A stretch of 64,000 bases of DNA from Saccharum officinarum (taxonomy: Eukaryota; Streptophyta; Magnoliopsida; Poales; Poaceae), in the NCBI GenBank assembly GCA_020631735.1, contig CM036170.1, positions 66,727,737-66,791,736 of the forward strand, read 5' to 3'. Position numbers and translations under genes: made by a program. This document shows positions 21,850 through 32,929 of this stretch, in pieces (within the stretch, counting starts at the first letter, position 1; the number at the start of each line of letters is the position of its first letter). The notes beneath the pieces are model-generated. The model searched no databases. It saw nothing but the letters and a program-made list of their open reading frames with translations, and had not been told where the DNA came from.

Positions 21850-22177
21850 GATGGTGAGCCTGAGGCGCGGCGCCCCCTCCCCCGCGCTGGCGCCCGCCTG
21901 GGCCCGCCACCAAGCCTCTCCTCCCCCGCCGATGCCCACCACAACCAGCTCCTCGCCACGGATGTCGAAGACGCTGCAACCACCGCCGCCGCCCCCTCCT
22001 CCTGACAAGCGCCCGCATCCTCCACCCGCCGCCGCTCCCATCGCTTCACCTCCCACCGTTGAGCTGCGAGTTTACTCGCGTCGGAGGCCGAAGGGAGCCA
22101 TGGCCCTCCCCGTGCTCCCCACTCCTCCAGCCCCGGCGCCGCCACCGCCCCTCACACCTCTCAGATCGCGAGCCTAG
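21850..22177 (+). pseudogene. Pro-rich 5' coding part of the LINE-like element
   Basis: From the ATG near 21850 the frame reads MVSLRRGAPSPALAPAWA, a polyproline run, then VELRVYSRRRPKG and stops at 22177. Pro-rich low-complexity leaders followed by a VYSRR motif occur ahead of the zinc-knuckle part in grass LINE ORF1 proteins (recollection, not searched). The following 400 bp up to the Sirevirus is GC-rich with a GAA-rich run (22279-22310) and no long plus-strand frame. Confidence 0.45.
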
Positions 22178-22570
22178 GTGCAAATCCCGTCAAACTAAGC
22201 ACCGATCCGTGCTCCCCGCTGCCTGATCTACCTTTCCATGGCAGTTTTGAGGTCGATCCACACCACCACGAGCTAAACGACTGAAGAAGAAGAAGAAGAA
22301 GAGGAGGAGGTGGAGCTCGTCGACTGGGACGACGACGACGCCTACGAAGCTGCCTCTCCCACCGCCTCTGACTCCCCAGGCGAAGCGACGCTGGCTGGGC
22401 TGGGAGCTAGGTGCATTGCGCCCCCTCCGAGGCATCTCCGACATCTCCGGCTCCAACTTCCGGTGGATCCTCCACTGTGACCCCAGCCGAGACCTCGACT
22501 GCCCCGTCACATGCTCCGGTGCTTGTCCATGGGCATGCCGAGGCGTCGGCCCGCCTCAAATCCATCATGG

Positions 22571-22575
22571 TACGG
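22571..22575. repeat. Sirevirus target-site duplication, left
   Basis: TACGG, repeated at 32925-32929 on the other side of the element. Confidence 0.95.
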
Positions 22576-24390
22576 TGAAAGGTCTTGATGGCTAGATGGG
22601 GGGTGAATAACCTTTTAAAATTTTGTACAAAGACACGCTAAATAAGTTTATCAATATAACAAATAGCGAGATGTGAGTTTTGCTTAGCCTACGGGATGTT
22701 TGCAAGCCACCTAACCAATTCACAATTCTAGTAATTGCACTCAACCGCATAAGTCAAACCGAGAAGGTAACTACAACTACAACTAGCAAGCTACACAAAG
22801 GAGCTACTAAAGCAAAGCTAACTAGCTAGAAAAGATAACTAAGAAAGTAAAGCGGAGTTGAGTTGGGAGAGTTTCACCGAGGGGTGAAGTATTGAGCCAA
22901 CCAATATAATCAACAATGAATACCAAGATAACCGAACATCGGAATCAATCAATCACAATATGAAAGTGATGACACGGAGATTTATCCCGAGGTTCACGTG
23001 CTTGCCGGCACGCTAGTCCCCGTTGTGTCCCTCTTCACCACGTGGTTCGGTGGCTAATCGGTCTCACACCGAGCCTCTCAAAAGGCGCCATAAGAACCTA
23101 CCAAATGGCAAAAGGTTGCAATGACACGAGCAATTTACTAACGTTGCCTTTGGCGCTTCGCCGAGGTAGGCACAAACCCCTCACAATCACCGGAGGTGGC
23201 CAAGAACAATCACCAACTCTTGCCAATGTCTCCAAGCTGCTCCAAGCCATCTAGGTGGCGGCAACCACCAAGAGAAACAAGAATCCCGCAGCAAATCAAC
23301 CACCAAGTGCCAACTAGATGCAATCTCACAATGCAAATGCACTTGGATCACTCAATCTCACTTCGAATATGCAAAGAAGCAAGAGAGATGAGTGGGAGGG
23401 GAGTTGCTTAGCTCAAAGTGCTCACAAGTATGTCAAATATTCGAGGGATAGAGCCTTGAGCCGACCAACGAGTATTTATAGACATACCCCTTCGAATAGA
23501 GCCGTTAGAAACTTGAAACAGCCGAAGTCGTGCTGACCGGACGCGCCGGTCACACAACGGCTAGCTGCGAAGCAGCAACCGGACGCGCTTGACGCGAGGA
23601 CCGGACGCGCTGGTCCCGTAACTGACCGGACGCGCTGGTCAAGCCTGAGTAGCGCATAACAAAACAGTGACCGGACGCGTTGTAGAACTGACCAGACGCC
23701 ACAGTGCCAGCGTCCGGTTGGAGTCCAGTAAGCTCCCTGAACGACCGGACGCGCTGCGCGTCTGATCAACAAACTGAAACACGTGCCGACGCTGAACGCT
23801 GATCGGATGCGTCCGGTCAAACAGAGACCGCGTCCGGTTCAGCATCCGATCACCTCTGTGACATCCGTTCGCCTCCGTTTCTTTTCCGACTTCCGGCGTA
23901 GTGGAAAATAGTCGTTTCAACTCCTCGAAAACGACCCCAAACCCTCTCTACCGCTCAAACTCCACCGCCATCGCAAATGTGCTAACACCACCAAGTGATC
24001 GCGTCGTGTGAGAGTGTGTTAGCATTTTCACAATCATTTTTGAGGCGTTATTAGTTCTATCCAAATGCATATGATTATGAAATGCACACCTAGAGGCACT
24101 TAGGAGTTCAATAGCCGCGTCATTCCCCTCTTTATAGTACGACTATCTATCCTATAATGTAACCACACCCGCTAGGTGTCTTGGTTACTAAAACACAACT
24201 CTTAAGCATATACCTTTGTCTTGATCACGTAGGGTTGCGTCCAAATCCAAGTGTGGCCATCATGATCACCATGTCCATCTTGCCACCAACCTTGGAATGT
24301 ACTAATCCTCATATGCTATATACAAACTTAGACATAGGATTAGTACTTAGGCATTTTCACTAATTACCAACACCAAACATAGGACTTTCA
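22576..24390 (-). repeat. Sirevirus 3' LTR
   Basis: 1815 bp, from tgaaaggtcttgatgg to acataggactttca (plus-strand reading). It is the downstream LTR in the element's own orientation. It has fewer GC-rich palindromic units than the other LTR. Confidence 0.95.
23540..23850. repeat. GC-rich palindromic repeats in the 3' LTR
   Basis: Repeated words accggacgcgctggtc, gaccggacgcg and gcgtccggtc in both orientations make a CpG-rich island of nested palindromes, a recognised feature of Sirevirus LTRs. Confidence 0.85.
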
Positions 24391-25568
24391 ATCTCCCCCT
24401 TGTTGGTAATTGGTGACAAACCTTTTACAAAGATATTATGATAAAATTTTGATTGAACCCATGTCACATTGTTCAAGTATATTACCATGTGTAAGAATTA
24501 TGGACATGTGATCATGAATTCAAATTGATAGCAATGGCTCCCCTACATGTTGCTATATATTTGGATTTTGGAAGCATACATGTTAGATAGGAAAGATTAG
24601 GAGCATTGACTACCAATAGGTGCTAAGTATTTAAGATTATAGACCTTTGAAGCGTGATACCATCGGAGTAGCGATAAACACCATCTTAGCACCTTGTGTA
24701 GTTAGATTCCACTTGGAAAAGCACAAACATAACTAGAAACCTCGTGAGATCAACATTATAAGCAAGGCTCTAGTACCACTTTGAAAAATATGAAGCAAGA
24801 AAAATCTAACTACTTCCTATTCATGCTAGTACCTCAATATACCATTCAAATTATACTAGCAAGTCACCACACAAGCAATGTATCGGGGAAAAAGAAATGC
24901 AAAAATATGCATCATACATATGAAGTGCACAGGGAAATGCAACAATCATGCTTAAGAGCTTGCTCCCCCTACTTGTGTGCTCAAAATTTTAGTTGATCCC
25001 CTTCTTTTATCAATTCTCCCCTTTAGGTTTTCTCACCCTTTAGAATTTATCTTTGTGAACAATATTTTTCTCCCCCTTTGTACTTCTCGCCCTTTGAGTT
25101 CTATCTTTGTGAACAACATTTTCTCCCCTTTGGCACCAATGACCACAAGGGACCAATTTTAGATAGATTATCATGTTGAATTATGGGGTGAGGATCAAGT
25201 TTGTGATTCAACCTAGATTGCTTGCATAAATAAAATGCTTCGGTTTGATCCAAGGGCAAGCTTCTTCACACCTCACTAGAAGGGTTATCATGCACCATGT
25301 TGAAGCAAATATTTAGACAAGTTTTCTAGATTAAACACTTAGGATCACAAGCTACTTAAACAAGTTATATGCTACCACTAGATCATACAAGTCATGGAAA
25401 TAATAGTGGCACCATATAAACTTCAAATTCATTTGATTTTCATGAATGAGCCTAGAACATGTAAATTATGACTAGATGCACTAAACAAGTCCTTAGCATA
25501 GAATGTATGACATGTCAACCAATTGTACCTTGGGGCTCGTAGGAGAGGCATGTCATATATGGGGTGCA
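24391..25568 (-). other. Sirevirus 3' spacer with repeated polypurine-tract boxes
   Basis: Noncoding AT-rich spacer between RNase H and the 3' LTR. C-rich boxes on the plus strand (purine-rich on the element strand) occur at about 24392-24402 (next to the LTR, the expected primer for plus-strand DNA), 24962-24972, 25014-25023, 25070-25079 and 25122-25131. Repeated PPT-like boxes here are typical of Sireviruses. No envelope-like frame was seen. Confidence 0.75.
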
Positions 25569-26150
25569 TCAACTCATGTTGGAGAAGTCAAGTATGTTCA
25601 ACTCATTCTTTAGCTTGTGAAATCTCTTCTCATCAAGTGGCTTGGTGAATAGATCGGCTAATTGATCTTCGGTGCCCACACTCTCAATAGCAATGTCACC
25701 CTTTTGTTGATGATCTCTAATAAAGTGATGGCGAACATCAATATGCTTTGTTCTTTGATGTTGAACCGGATTGTTGGTTAGCTTCACGGCACTTTCATTA
25801 TCACATAGCAATGGCACATTCTTGAAGTTGATTCCAAAATCTTTCAATGTTGCCTTCATCCATAAGATTTGTGCACAACAACTACCCGTGGCGATGTATT
25901 CTGCCTCGGCGGTAGATAGTGCAATACTATTTTGCTTCTTGGATGACCATGAGACAAGTGATCTTTCCAACAATTGGCAAGTTCCGGAAGTGCTCTTTCT
26001 CTCCACTTTGTCACCGGCATAGTCGGAATCCGAATATCCAACTAGCTCAAAGCTTGCACCTTTGGGATACCATAATCCAACATCTTGTGTATGCTTTAAG
26101 TACCTCAATATTCTCTTTGTTGCCTTCAAATGACTTTCTCTTGGTGAGGC
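25569..26150 (-). pseudogene. Sirevirus pol: RNase H domain
   Basis: Copia RNase H with the landmarks YSDSDYAGD, STSGTCQLL, ALSTAEAEYIA, LLCDNESAVKL and HIDVRHHFIRDH, and the C-terminal DLFTKPLDEKRFHKL. It is in frame with the reverse transcriptase but separated from it by an in-frame TAA at 26151-26153. Domain residues look intact. Confidence 0.9.
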
Positions 26151-27611
26151 TTAAAATCTTGCACACATGCATACACTAAACATCACATCGGGCCTTGATG
26201 TCGTCACATAAAGTAGGCTACCAATCATTGATCTATATAGCTTTTGATCCACCATGTTGCCACTCTTGTCACTATCCAAGCTTCCACTAGTGCTCATTGG
26301 AGTAGTGATTCTTTTTGCATCTTCCATACCAAACTTCTTTAGCATATCCTTTATGTATTTGGTTTGGCTTACAAATGTTCCTTCCTTCATTTGTTTAATT
26401 TGAAGTCCAAGAAAGAAACTAAGTTCACCAATCATTGACATTTCAAATTCCTTTGCCATCATTTTCCCAAACTCATCACAATAATCTTGATTGGTTGAAC
26501 CGAATATGATATCATCAACATATATTTGCAACACAAACAAGTCTTTCCTAATCTTCTTGGTGAATAGAGTAGTATCCACTTTGCCCATGATAAATCCTTT
26601 GGATAGCAAGAAGTCCCTCAATCTTTCATACCATGCTCTAGTTGCTTGCTTCAATCTATATAAAGCTTTTCTCAATTTGTAGACATGATTGGGTTTCTTG
26701 TCATCTTCAAAACCGGGAGGTTGCTCCACATACACCTCCTCTTGAATGTACCCATTGAGAAATGCACTCTTCACATCCATTTGATATAGCTTGATATTGT
26801 GAGCACAATCATAGGCAAGTAAGATCCTTATTGCTTCCAATCTTGCAACCGGGGCATAAGTTTCACCAAAGTCAAGATCCTCTATTTGTGTGTAACCTTG
26901 AGACACTAGTCTTGCTTTGTTCCTTACTACTATCCCATCTTGATCTTGCTTGTTGCGAAAGACCCATCTTGTTCCAATGATACTGTGATCCTTGGGCCTC
27001 TCAACTAATTCACATACTTCATTTCTCTTGAAGTTGTTGAGCTCTTCATGCATTGCATTTACCCAATCCAGATCTCTCAATGCTTTATCAATGTCCTTAG
27101 GTTCTTCCATTGACACAAAAGAAGAGTGAGCATAAAAAGATGTCAATTTTGATCTAGTTTGAACTCCCCTTTGTATGTCACCAATGATAGAATCCAATGG
27201 ATGGTCTTTTGCAATGTTAGTTGGTTGAAGCACTTGGACTTGATTGCTTGGATGTTGATGTTGATCATGAGTTGGAGATGATGAACTAGCTACTTGTTGA
27301 TCTTGTTGCACTTGAGATGATGTACTACCTTGATTTTACATTAGAGAACCACTAGCTTGTGTAATTGGACTTTGGAGCACTTGATCTTTGTAGTCATCCA
27401 CATCAATCACTTGCTTTGGCCTAATATCACCAATATCCATTTCTTTCATAGCATTGATCAATTGAGTTCCTCTCACATCATCCAAGTTATCTTCCTCATC
27501 TTGAGAACCATTTGTTTCATCAAACTCAACATCATGCACTTCTTCAAGTTGTCCACTAGCTAGGTTCCATACTCTATAAGCTTTGCTAGTAGTTGAGTAA
27601 CCAAGTAAGAA
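26151..27611 (-). pseudogene. Sirevirus pol: reverse transcriptase domain
   Basis: Copia reverse transcriptase with [51 protein letters not shown] and the active-site YVDD (codons at 26511-26522). The upstream linker between integrase and reverse transcriptase is acidic. In-frame stops lie at 27336-27338 (TAA) and at the end, 26151-26153 (TAA). There is no frameshift. It would copy element RNA to DNA in cytoplasmic particles if complete. Confidence 0.93.
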
Positions 27612-28811
27612 TCATTCATCACATTTCTTCTCAAACTTGCTCAATCTAATACCCTTCTTCAAGATATAGTATTTGCAACCAAATACCCGAAAGTATGCAA
27701 TGTTGGGCTTTCTTCCATTTAAGATCTCATATGGTGTCTTCTCTAGAAACTTGTGGCAATAGAGGCGGTTGCTATAGAAGCAAGCCGTGTTGATTGCTTC
27801 GGCCCAAAATGAATGACTCACATTATACTCATTCAACATTGATCTTGCCATGTCAATTAAGGTTCTATTCTTCCTCTCAACTAGGCCATTTGATTGAGGT
27901 GTATACTTGGCCAAGAATTGATGCTTGATTCCAAGCTCATCACATAGCTCATCAACTCTTGTGTTTCTAAACTCACTTCCATTGTCACTTCTCACTTTCT
28001 TGATTGTGGTTTCAAACTCATTTTGCACTCTCTTAATGAACTTCTTGAATATGTCAAATACATCACTTTTGTCCCCAAGAAAGAATACCCATGTATATCT
28101 AGTGAAATCATCCACAATCACAAAGCCATACTTGTTGCCACCAATGCTTGTGTATGTAGTTGGCCCAAATAGATCCATGTGCAACAACTCAAATGCCTTG
28201 GAAGTACTCATAATGCTTTTCAATGGATGAGTGTTGCCCACTTGCTTTTCGGCTTGACATGCACTACATAGCTTATCTTTCTCAAATGTGACATCCTTCA
28301 AGCCTCTAACTAAGTCATACTTCACTAACTTGTTCAATTGCTTCATGCCAATATGACCAAGTCTTCTATGCCATAACCAACCCATACTTAATTTGGTGAG
28401 CAAGCATGTTGAAAGTTGAGTGTCACTAGCATTAAAATCAACCAAGTATAGATTCTCATATCTAAAACCCTTGAAAATCAAATTAGAGCCATCAACACTA
28501 ACTATCTCCACATCATCAACACCAAATATGCACTTGAAACCAAGATCACATAATTGAGCAACCGAGAGAAGATTGAAGTTCAACTTTTCAACTAAGAGCA
28601 CATTGGAAATGCTATGATCATTTGAGATTGCAATCCTTCCAAGAGCCTTTACATCACCCTTGCTATTGTCACCAAATGTGATGCTATCAATGCCACTATC
28701 ATTTGTTTTGAGAGAGTTGAACATTCTTGAATCACCGGTCATATGTTGAGAGCACCCACTATCAAGCACCCAATGCCTTCCTCTGGCCTTGTAATTTACC
28801 TATAAAATAAT
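27612..28811 (-). pseudogene. Sirevirus pol: protease and integrase domains
   Basis: The protease active site LDSGCSQHMTGD starts the frame. The GAG-pre-integrase motif LWHRRLGHIGMKQL is followed by C-x2-C (LCSACQAEK), and the integrase core has HMDLFGP, VRSDNGSEF and GLVERKNRTL, which supply the D, D, E catalytic residues. It stops at an in-frame TGA (27612-27614) just before the conserved GYSTTSKAYRVW linker. It is separated from gag by TAA (28812-28814) and TAG (28800-28802) in the same frame. SIRE1-type elements are known to have gag and pol in one frame with a stop between them. Confidence 0.92.
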
Positions 28812-30992
28812 TTAATGTCTTTTAGGTACCCATACTTGCTTGGGTCCTTGGAGGTTAGTCACTAAGCTCTTTGGTACCCAAATGGCCTTCTTCTTTGGAC
28901 CCACAATTGGTGTACCAACAAACTTAGTATGCACACCTTTCTCACCCTTGGTAAGCACATAACAAGAATCAAAAGGAGTGTAAGGTACATTAGCATTTTT
29001 CTTGTTCTTGTTCATTTTGTTATAATTAATCTCTAGATGCCCAACTTGCTTGCATCTATTGCAATAACGACTCTTGTCCTTCACAAAGCGAGGCTTTGGA
29101 GTAGCAAAGGTCGCCTTGCCCTTTTTGGGAGTATAGCCCAAACCCTCTTTGTTAAGAGAAAACCTTTGGCTACCCAAGCATTTTAGCAAGCGGGCATCCC
29201 CACCATAGGCATTGCCTAATGCGCGGGTGAGATCATCCATCTCTCTCTTGAGAGTCTCATTCTCAACCACAAGTGATGAATCACTAGTAGTAGAGATAGA
29301 GTTGGTTGTGGTGGATGATGATGAGCTACATGAAGCATTAGTAGGACCAACAAATAAAGAATCATCAATAATATCACATGTTAGTCCAATATCACAAGTG
29401 ACAATCACTTGCTCCTCCTTAGTTTCCTTCATGAGCTTCTCCAACTTGAGGTCATTTTCCTTGATGAGCTCAAGTAGAGTGGAGTGGGCTTCCTTAAGCC
29501 TAGTGTGAGCAACTTCAAGGTCCTCGTGGTCTTCCTTTAGACACTCACGAGAGGCCTCTAGCTCATCAAAGGATTTCCTAAGAGCTTTGAGCTCTTGTTC
29601 AATTCCTTTGCGCTCCTTACTCTTTTTGAGAGCTATAAGCTCCTCCATTAAGGCATTATTTTTATTGCTCTTGGCAATGAGCTCTTGTTCCAAGATTTTA
29701 TATTTCTTGGTGGTCCTCTTATAGCCCTTGCTCATTTGATCTATTATGCCCAATAGATCATCCTTAGAGTAGTCCTCATTCTCCTCATCATCACTCCTAC
29801 AACCATCACTAGCACAAGAATCATCATCACTATCATCATATTTTACCTTGTTAGGCTTGGCCATAAGGCATGTCGATGTAGTGTCGAAGATGGATGGCTT
29901 GTTGGAGAGGGCGATGCTTGCAATGGCTCGCCGAGTGGTCCTCTCATCATCACTAGAGCTTTCATCATCATCACAATTGGAGTTGTCACTATCCCAAGTG
30001 ACCATATAGCCACCACCCTTCTTTTTCTTGTTGATAGTGAAGCTCTTCTTCTCTTTCTTCTCTTTCTTGTCCTTCTTGTTCTTCTTCAACTTTAATTCCC
30101 CATCATGATATCTTTTGTCTTCATAGGGACACTTCGCCACTACATGATCGGGGCTATTGTAATTATAGCAAAGCACCTCCTTTGCCTTCATAAAGTCCCT
30201 TCTCTTTCTTGCACCATAGCCTCTTTTCTTCATGAACCGACCCATCTTTTGCACTAGAAGGGCTATGGTCTCATCATCAAATGGATCATCATCATCAACA
30301 ACCTTGCTCTTGCTCTTGGAAGAAGAAGCCTCGAATGCGGTGGTCTTCTCTTGCTTGACCTTGATCTCCTTCTTCTCATCTTCATCATCATCATATTGAG
30401 CATCGGTCATGACATCTCCAAACACTTGGTTTGGAGTCACCTTATCCAAACCCTCTCTTTAGATCATCTTCCTCAAGATAACAAACTTCTTAAGTAAGTT
30501 CATCAAGAACTTATGTGAGAAGTCCTTGTCCTTGACATCTTCTCCTAGGCTCTTGAGATCATTGACAATAACTTGTAGCCTATAGAACATCTCTGGTATG
30601 GACTCATCATCCTTCATCTTGAAGCTTGCAAACTTATCCTTGAGCATATAGAGCTTGGCACTCTTTACCGTTGAAGTGCCCTCATATGTTTCCTCTAATC
30701 TTGTCCACACTTTACTTGCCATCTCAAGATCCTTGATTTGCTCAAAGACCTTTGCATCAATCCCATTGTAGAGAGTATTGAGAGCCATAGTGTTGCATTG
30801 GTTGTTGATGCGGTCATTGTTGGTGAGGTTGTCGGGATCAATGATAGCATAATCATGGTGTGTCACCTCCCAAACGTTCTCATGAATAGAGCCAAGATAT
30901 TGCTTCATCTTTCTTTTCCAATGATCAAAAGATGTGACACCATCAAAGAATGGAGGCTTGCCCCCGACATGGTTGAACACAACTTGAGCCAT
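28812..30992 (-). pseudogene. Sirevirus gag with one premature stop and damaged zinc knuckles
   Basis: The ATG at 30990-30992 opens MAQVVFNHVGGKPPFFDG, a copia gag start, followed by the gag helical domain (WTRLEETYEGTSTVK, LKDKFASFKMKDDESIPEM). An in-frame TAA at 30459-30461 interrupts it, and the same frame continues to the terminal TAA at 28812. The middle is Lys/Asp-rich, then a long coiled-coil-like region (ELEASRECLKEDHEDLE). Two CCHC knuckles are visible, and each has lost one cysteine to tyrosine: the second Cys of the first (CYNYNSPDHVVAKC) and the last Cys of the second (CNRCKQVGHLEINY). Both fit G-to-A changes on the coding strand. Confidence 0.92.
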
Positions 30993-31032
30993 CTTACACC
31001 GAGGTTGTTAAACCTTGCAAACGGTGACCACT

Positions 31033-31044
31033 GCTCCGATACCA
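31033..31044 (-). other. Sirevirus primer-binding site
   Basis: On the element strand TGGTATCGGAGC lies 2 bases after the 5' LTR end. It differs by one base from the TGGTATCAGAGC usual for initiator methionine tRNA primers in plant copia elements. Confidence 0.85.
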
Positions 31045-31046
31045 CT

Positions 31047-32924
31047 TGAAAGGTCCTGATGGCTAGAGGGGGGTGAATAGCCTTTTAAAATTTTCTATAA
31101 AGACACGCTAAACAAGTTTATCAATATAACAAATAGCGAGGTGTGAGTTTTGCTTAGCCTACGGGGTGTTTGCAAGCCACCTAACCAATTCACAATTCTA
31201 GTAATTGCACTCAACCACACAAGTCAAACCGAGAAGGTAACTATAACTACAACTAGCAAGCTACACAAAGGAGCTACTAAAGCAAAGCTAACTATCTAGC
31301 AAAGATAACTAAGAAAGTAAAGCGGAGTTGAGTTGGGAGAGTTTCACCGAGGGGTGAAGTATTGAGCCAACCAATATAATCAACAATGAATACCAAGATA
31401 ACCGAACATCGGGATCAATCAATCACAATATGAAAGTGATGACACGGAGATTTATCCCGAGGTTCACGTGCTTGTCGGCACGCTAGTCCCCGTTGTGTCC
31501 CTCTTCACCACGTGGTTCGGTGGCTAATCGGTCTCACACCGAGCCTCTCAAAAGGCGCCACAAGAACCTACCAAATGGCAAAAGGTTGCAATGACACGAG
31601 CAATTTACTAACGTTGCCTTTGGCGCTTCGCCGAGGTAGGCACAAACCCCTCACAATCACCAGAGGTGGCCAAGAACAATCACCAACTCTTGCCAACGCC
31701 TCCAAGCTGCTCCAAGCCGTCTAGGTGGTGGCAACCACCAAGAGAAACAAGAATCCTGCAGCAAATCAACCACCAAGTGCCAACTAGATGCAATCTCACA
31801 ATGCAAATGCACTTGGATCACTCAATCTCACTTCGAATATGCAAAGAAGCAAGAGAGATGAGTGGGGGGGGAGTTGCTTAGCTCAAAGTGCTCACAAGTA
31901 TGTCAAATGTTCGAGGGATGGAGCCTTGAGCCGGCCAACGAGTATTTATAGACATACCCCTTCGAATAGAGCCGTTAGAAACTTGAAACAGCCGAAGTCG
32001 TGCTGACCGGACGTGCTGGTCACACTGACCGGACGCGCCGGTAACACAACGGCTAGCTGCGAAGCAGCGACCGGACGCGCTTGACGCGAGGACCGGACGT
32101 GCTAGGATCGACCGGACGTGCTGGTCCCGTAACTGATCGGACACCCTGGTCAAGCCTGAGTAGCGCACAACAAAACAGTGACCGGACGCGCTGTAGAACT
32201 GACCGGACGCCACAGTGCCAGCGTCCGGTTGGAGTCCAGTAAGCTCCCTAAACAACCGGACGCGTCCGGTCGATAGTGACCGGACGCGCTGCGCGTCCGA
32301 TCAATAAACTGAAACACGCGCAGACACTGAACGCTGATCGGACGCGTCCGGTCAAACAGAGACCGCGTTCGGTTCAGCGTCCGGTCACCTCTGTGACCTC
32401 AGTTCGCCTCCGTTTCTTTTCTGACTTCGGCGTAGTGGAAAATAGTCGTTTCAACTCCTCGAAAATGACCCCAAACCCTCTCTACCGCTCAAACTCCACC
32501 GCCATCGCAAATGTGCTAACACCACCAAGTGATCGCGTCATGTGAGAGTGTGTTAGCATTTTCACAATCATTTTTGAGGCGTTATTAGTTCTATCCAAAT
32601 GCATATGATTATGAAATGCACACCTAGAGGCACTTAGGAGTTTAATAGCCGCGTCATTCCCCTCTTTATAGTACGGCTATCTATCCTATAATGTAACCAC
32701 ACCCACTAGGTGTCTTGGTTACTAAAACACAACCCTTAAGCATATACCTTTGCCTTGATCACGTAGGGTTGCGTCCAAATCTAAGTGTGGCCATCATGAT
32801 CATCATGTCCATCTTGCCACCAACCTTGGAATGTACTAATCCTCATATGCTATATACAAACTTAGACATAGGATTAGTACTTAGGTATTGTCACTAATTA
32901 ACAACACCAAACATAGGACTTTCA
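31047..32924 (-). repeat. Sirevirus 5' LTR
   Basis: 1878 bp, from tgaaaggtcctgatgg to acataggactttca on the plus strand. It is the promoter-bearing LTR in element orientation. It is longer than the partner LTR mainly because of extra GC-rich palindromic units at 32001-32390. Confidence 0.95.
32001..32390. repeat. GC-rich palindromic repeats in the 5' LTR
   Basis: Units such as gaccggacgcgccggt, gaccggacgtgctgg and ggacgcgtccggtc recur in both orientations. There are more units than in the partner LTR, which shows expansion or loss after insertion. Confidence 0.85.
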
Positions 32925-32929
32925 TACGG
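32925..32929. repeat. Sirevirus target-site duplication, right
   Basis: TACGG, identical to 22571-22575. Confidence 0.95.

Larger units (their letters stand above)
22576..32924 (-). mobile_element. Complete Sirevirus-type Ty1/copia retrotransposon, minus orientation
   Basis: A 10.35 kb element with two LTRs (TG...CA ends), an exact 5-bp target duplication TACGG, a primer-binding site next to the upstream LTR, a purine tract next to the downstream LTR, and gag then pol on the minus strand in copia order (protease, integrase, reverse transcriptase, RNase H). Sirevirus traits seen: GC-rich CCGGACGCGTCCGG-type palindromes in the LTRs, a gag with a long acidic and coiled-coil middle, several purine-tract boxes in a 1.2 kb spacer after pol, and gag and pol in one frame. 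The gag-pol frame is inactivated by in-frame stops but has no frameshift. LTRs differ by a few percent by eye plus palindrome copy number, so the insertion is fairly recent. Confidence 0.95.

Noticed and set aside
23540..23850. CRISPR-like or satellite array
   Set aside because: Repeats are irregular palindromes inside an LTR, present in both LTRs, with no spacer structure.
29212..29508. Plus-strand 98-codon frame in the Sirevirus
   Set aside because: Antisense of gag.
32888..32929. ATG inside the Sirevirus LTR as the start of the zinc-knuckle protein
   Set aside because: The ATG is in the LTR by chance. The real N-terminal part was separated by the insertion.
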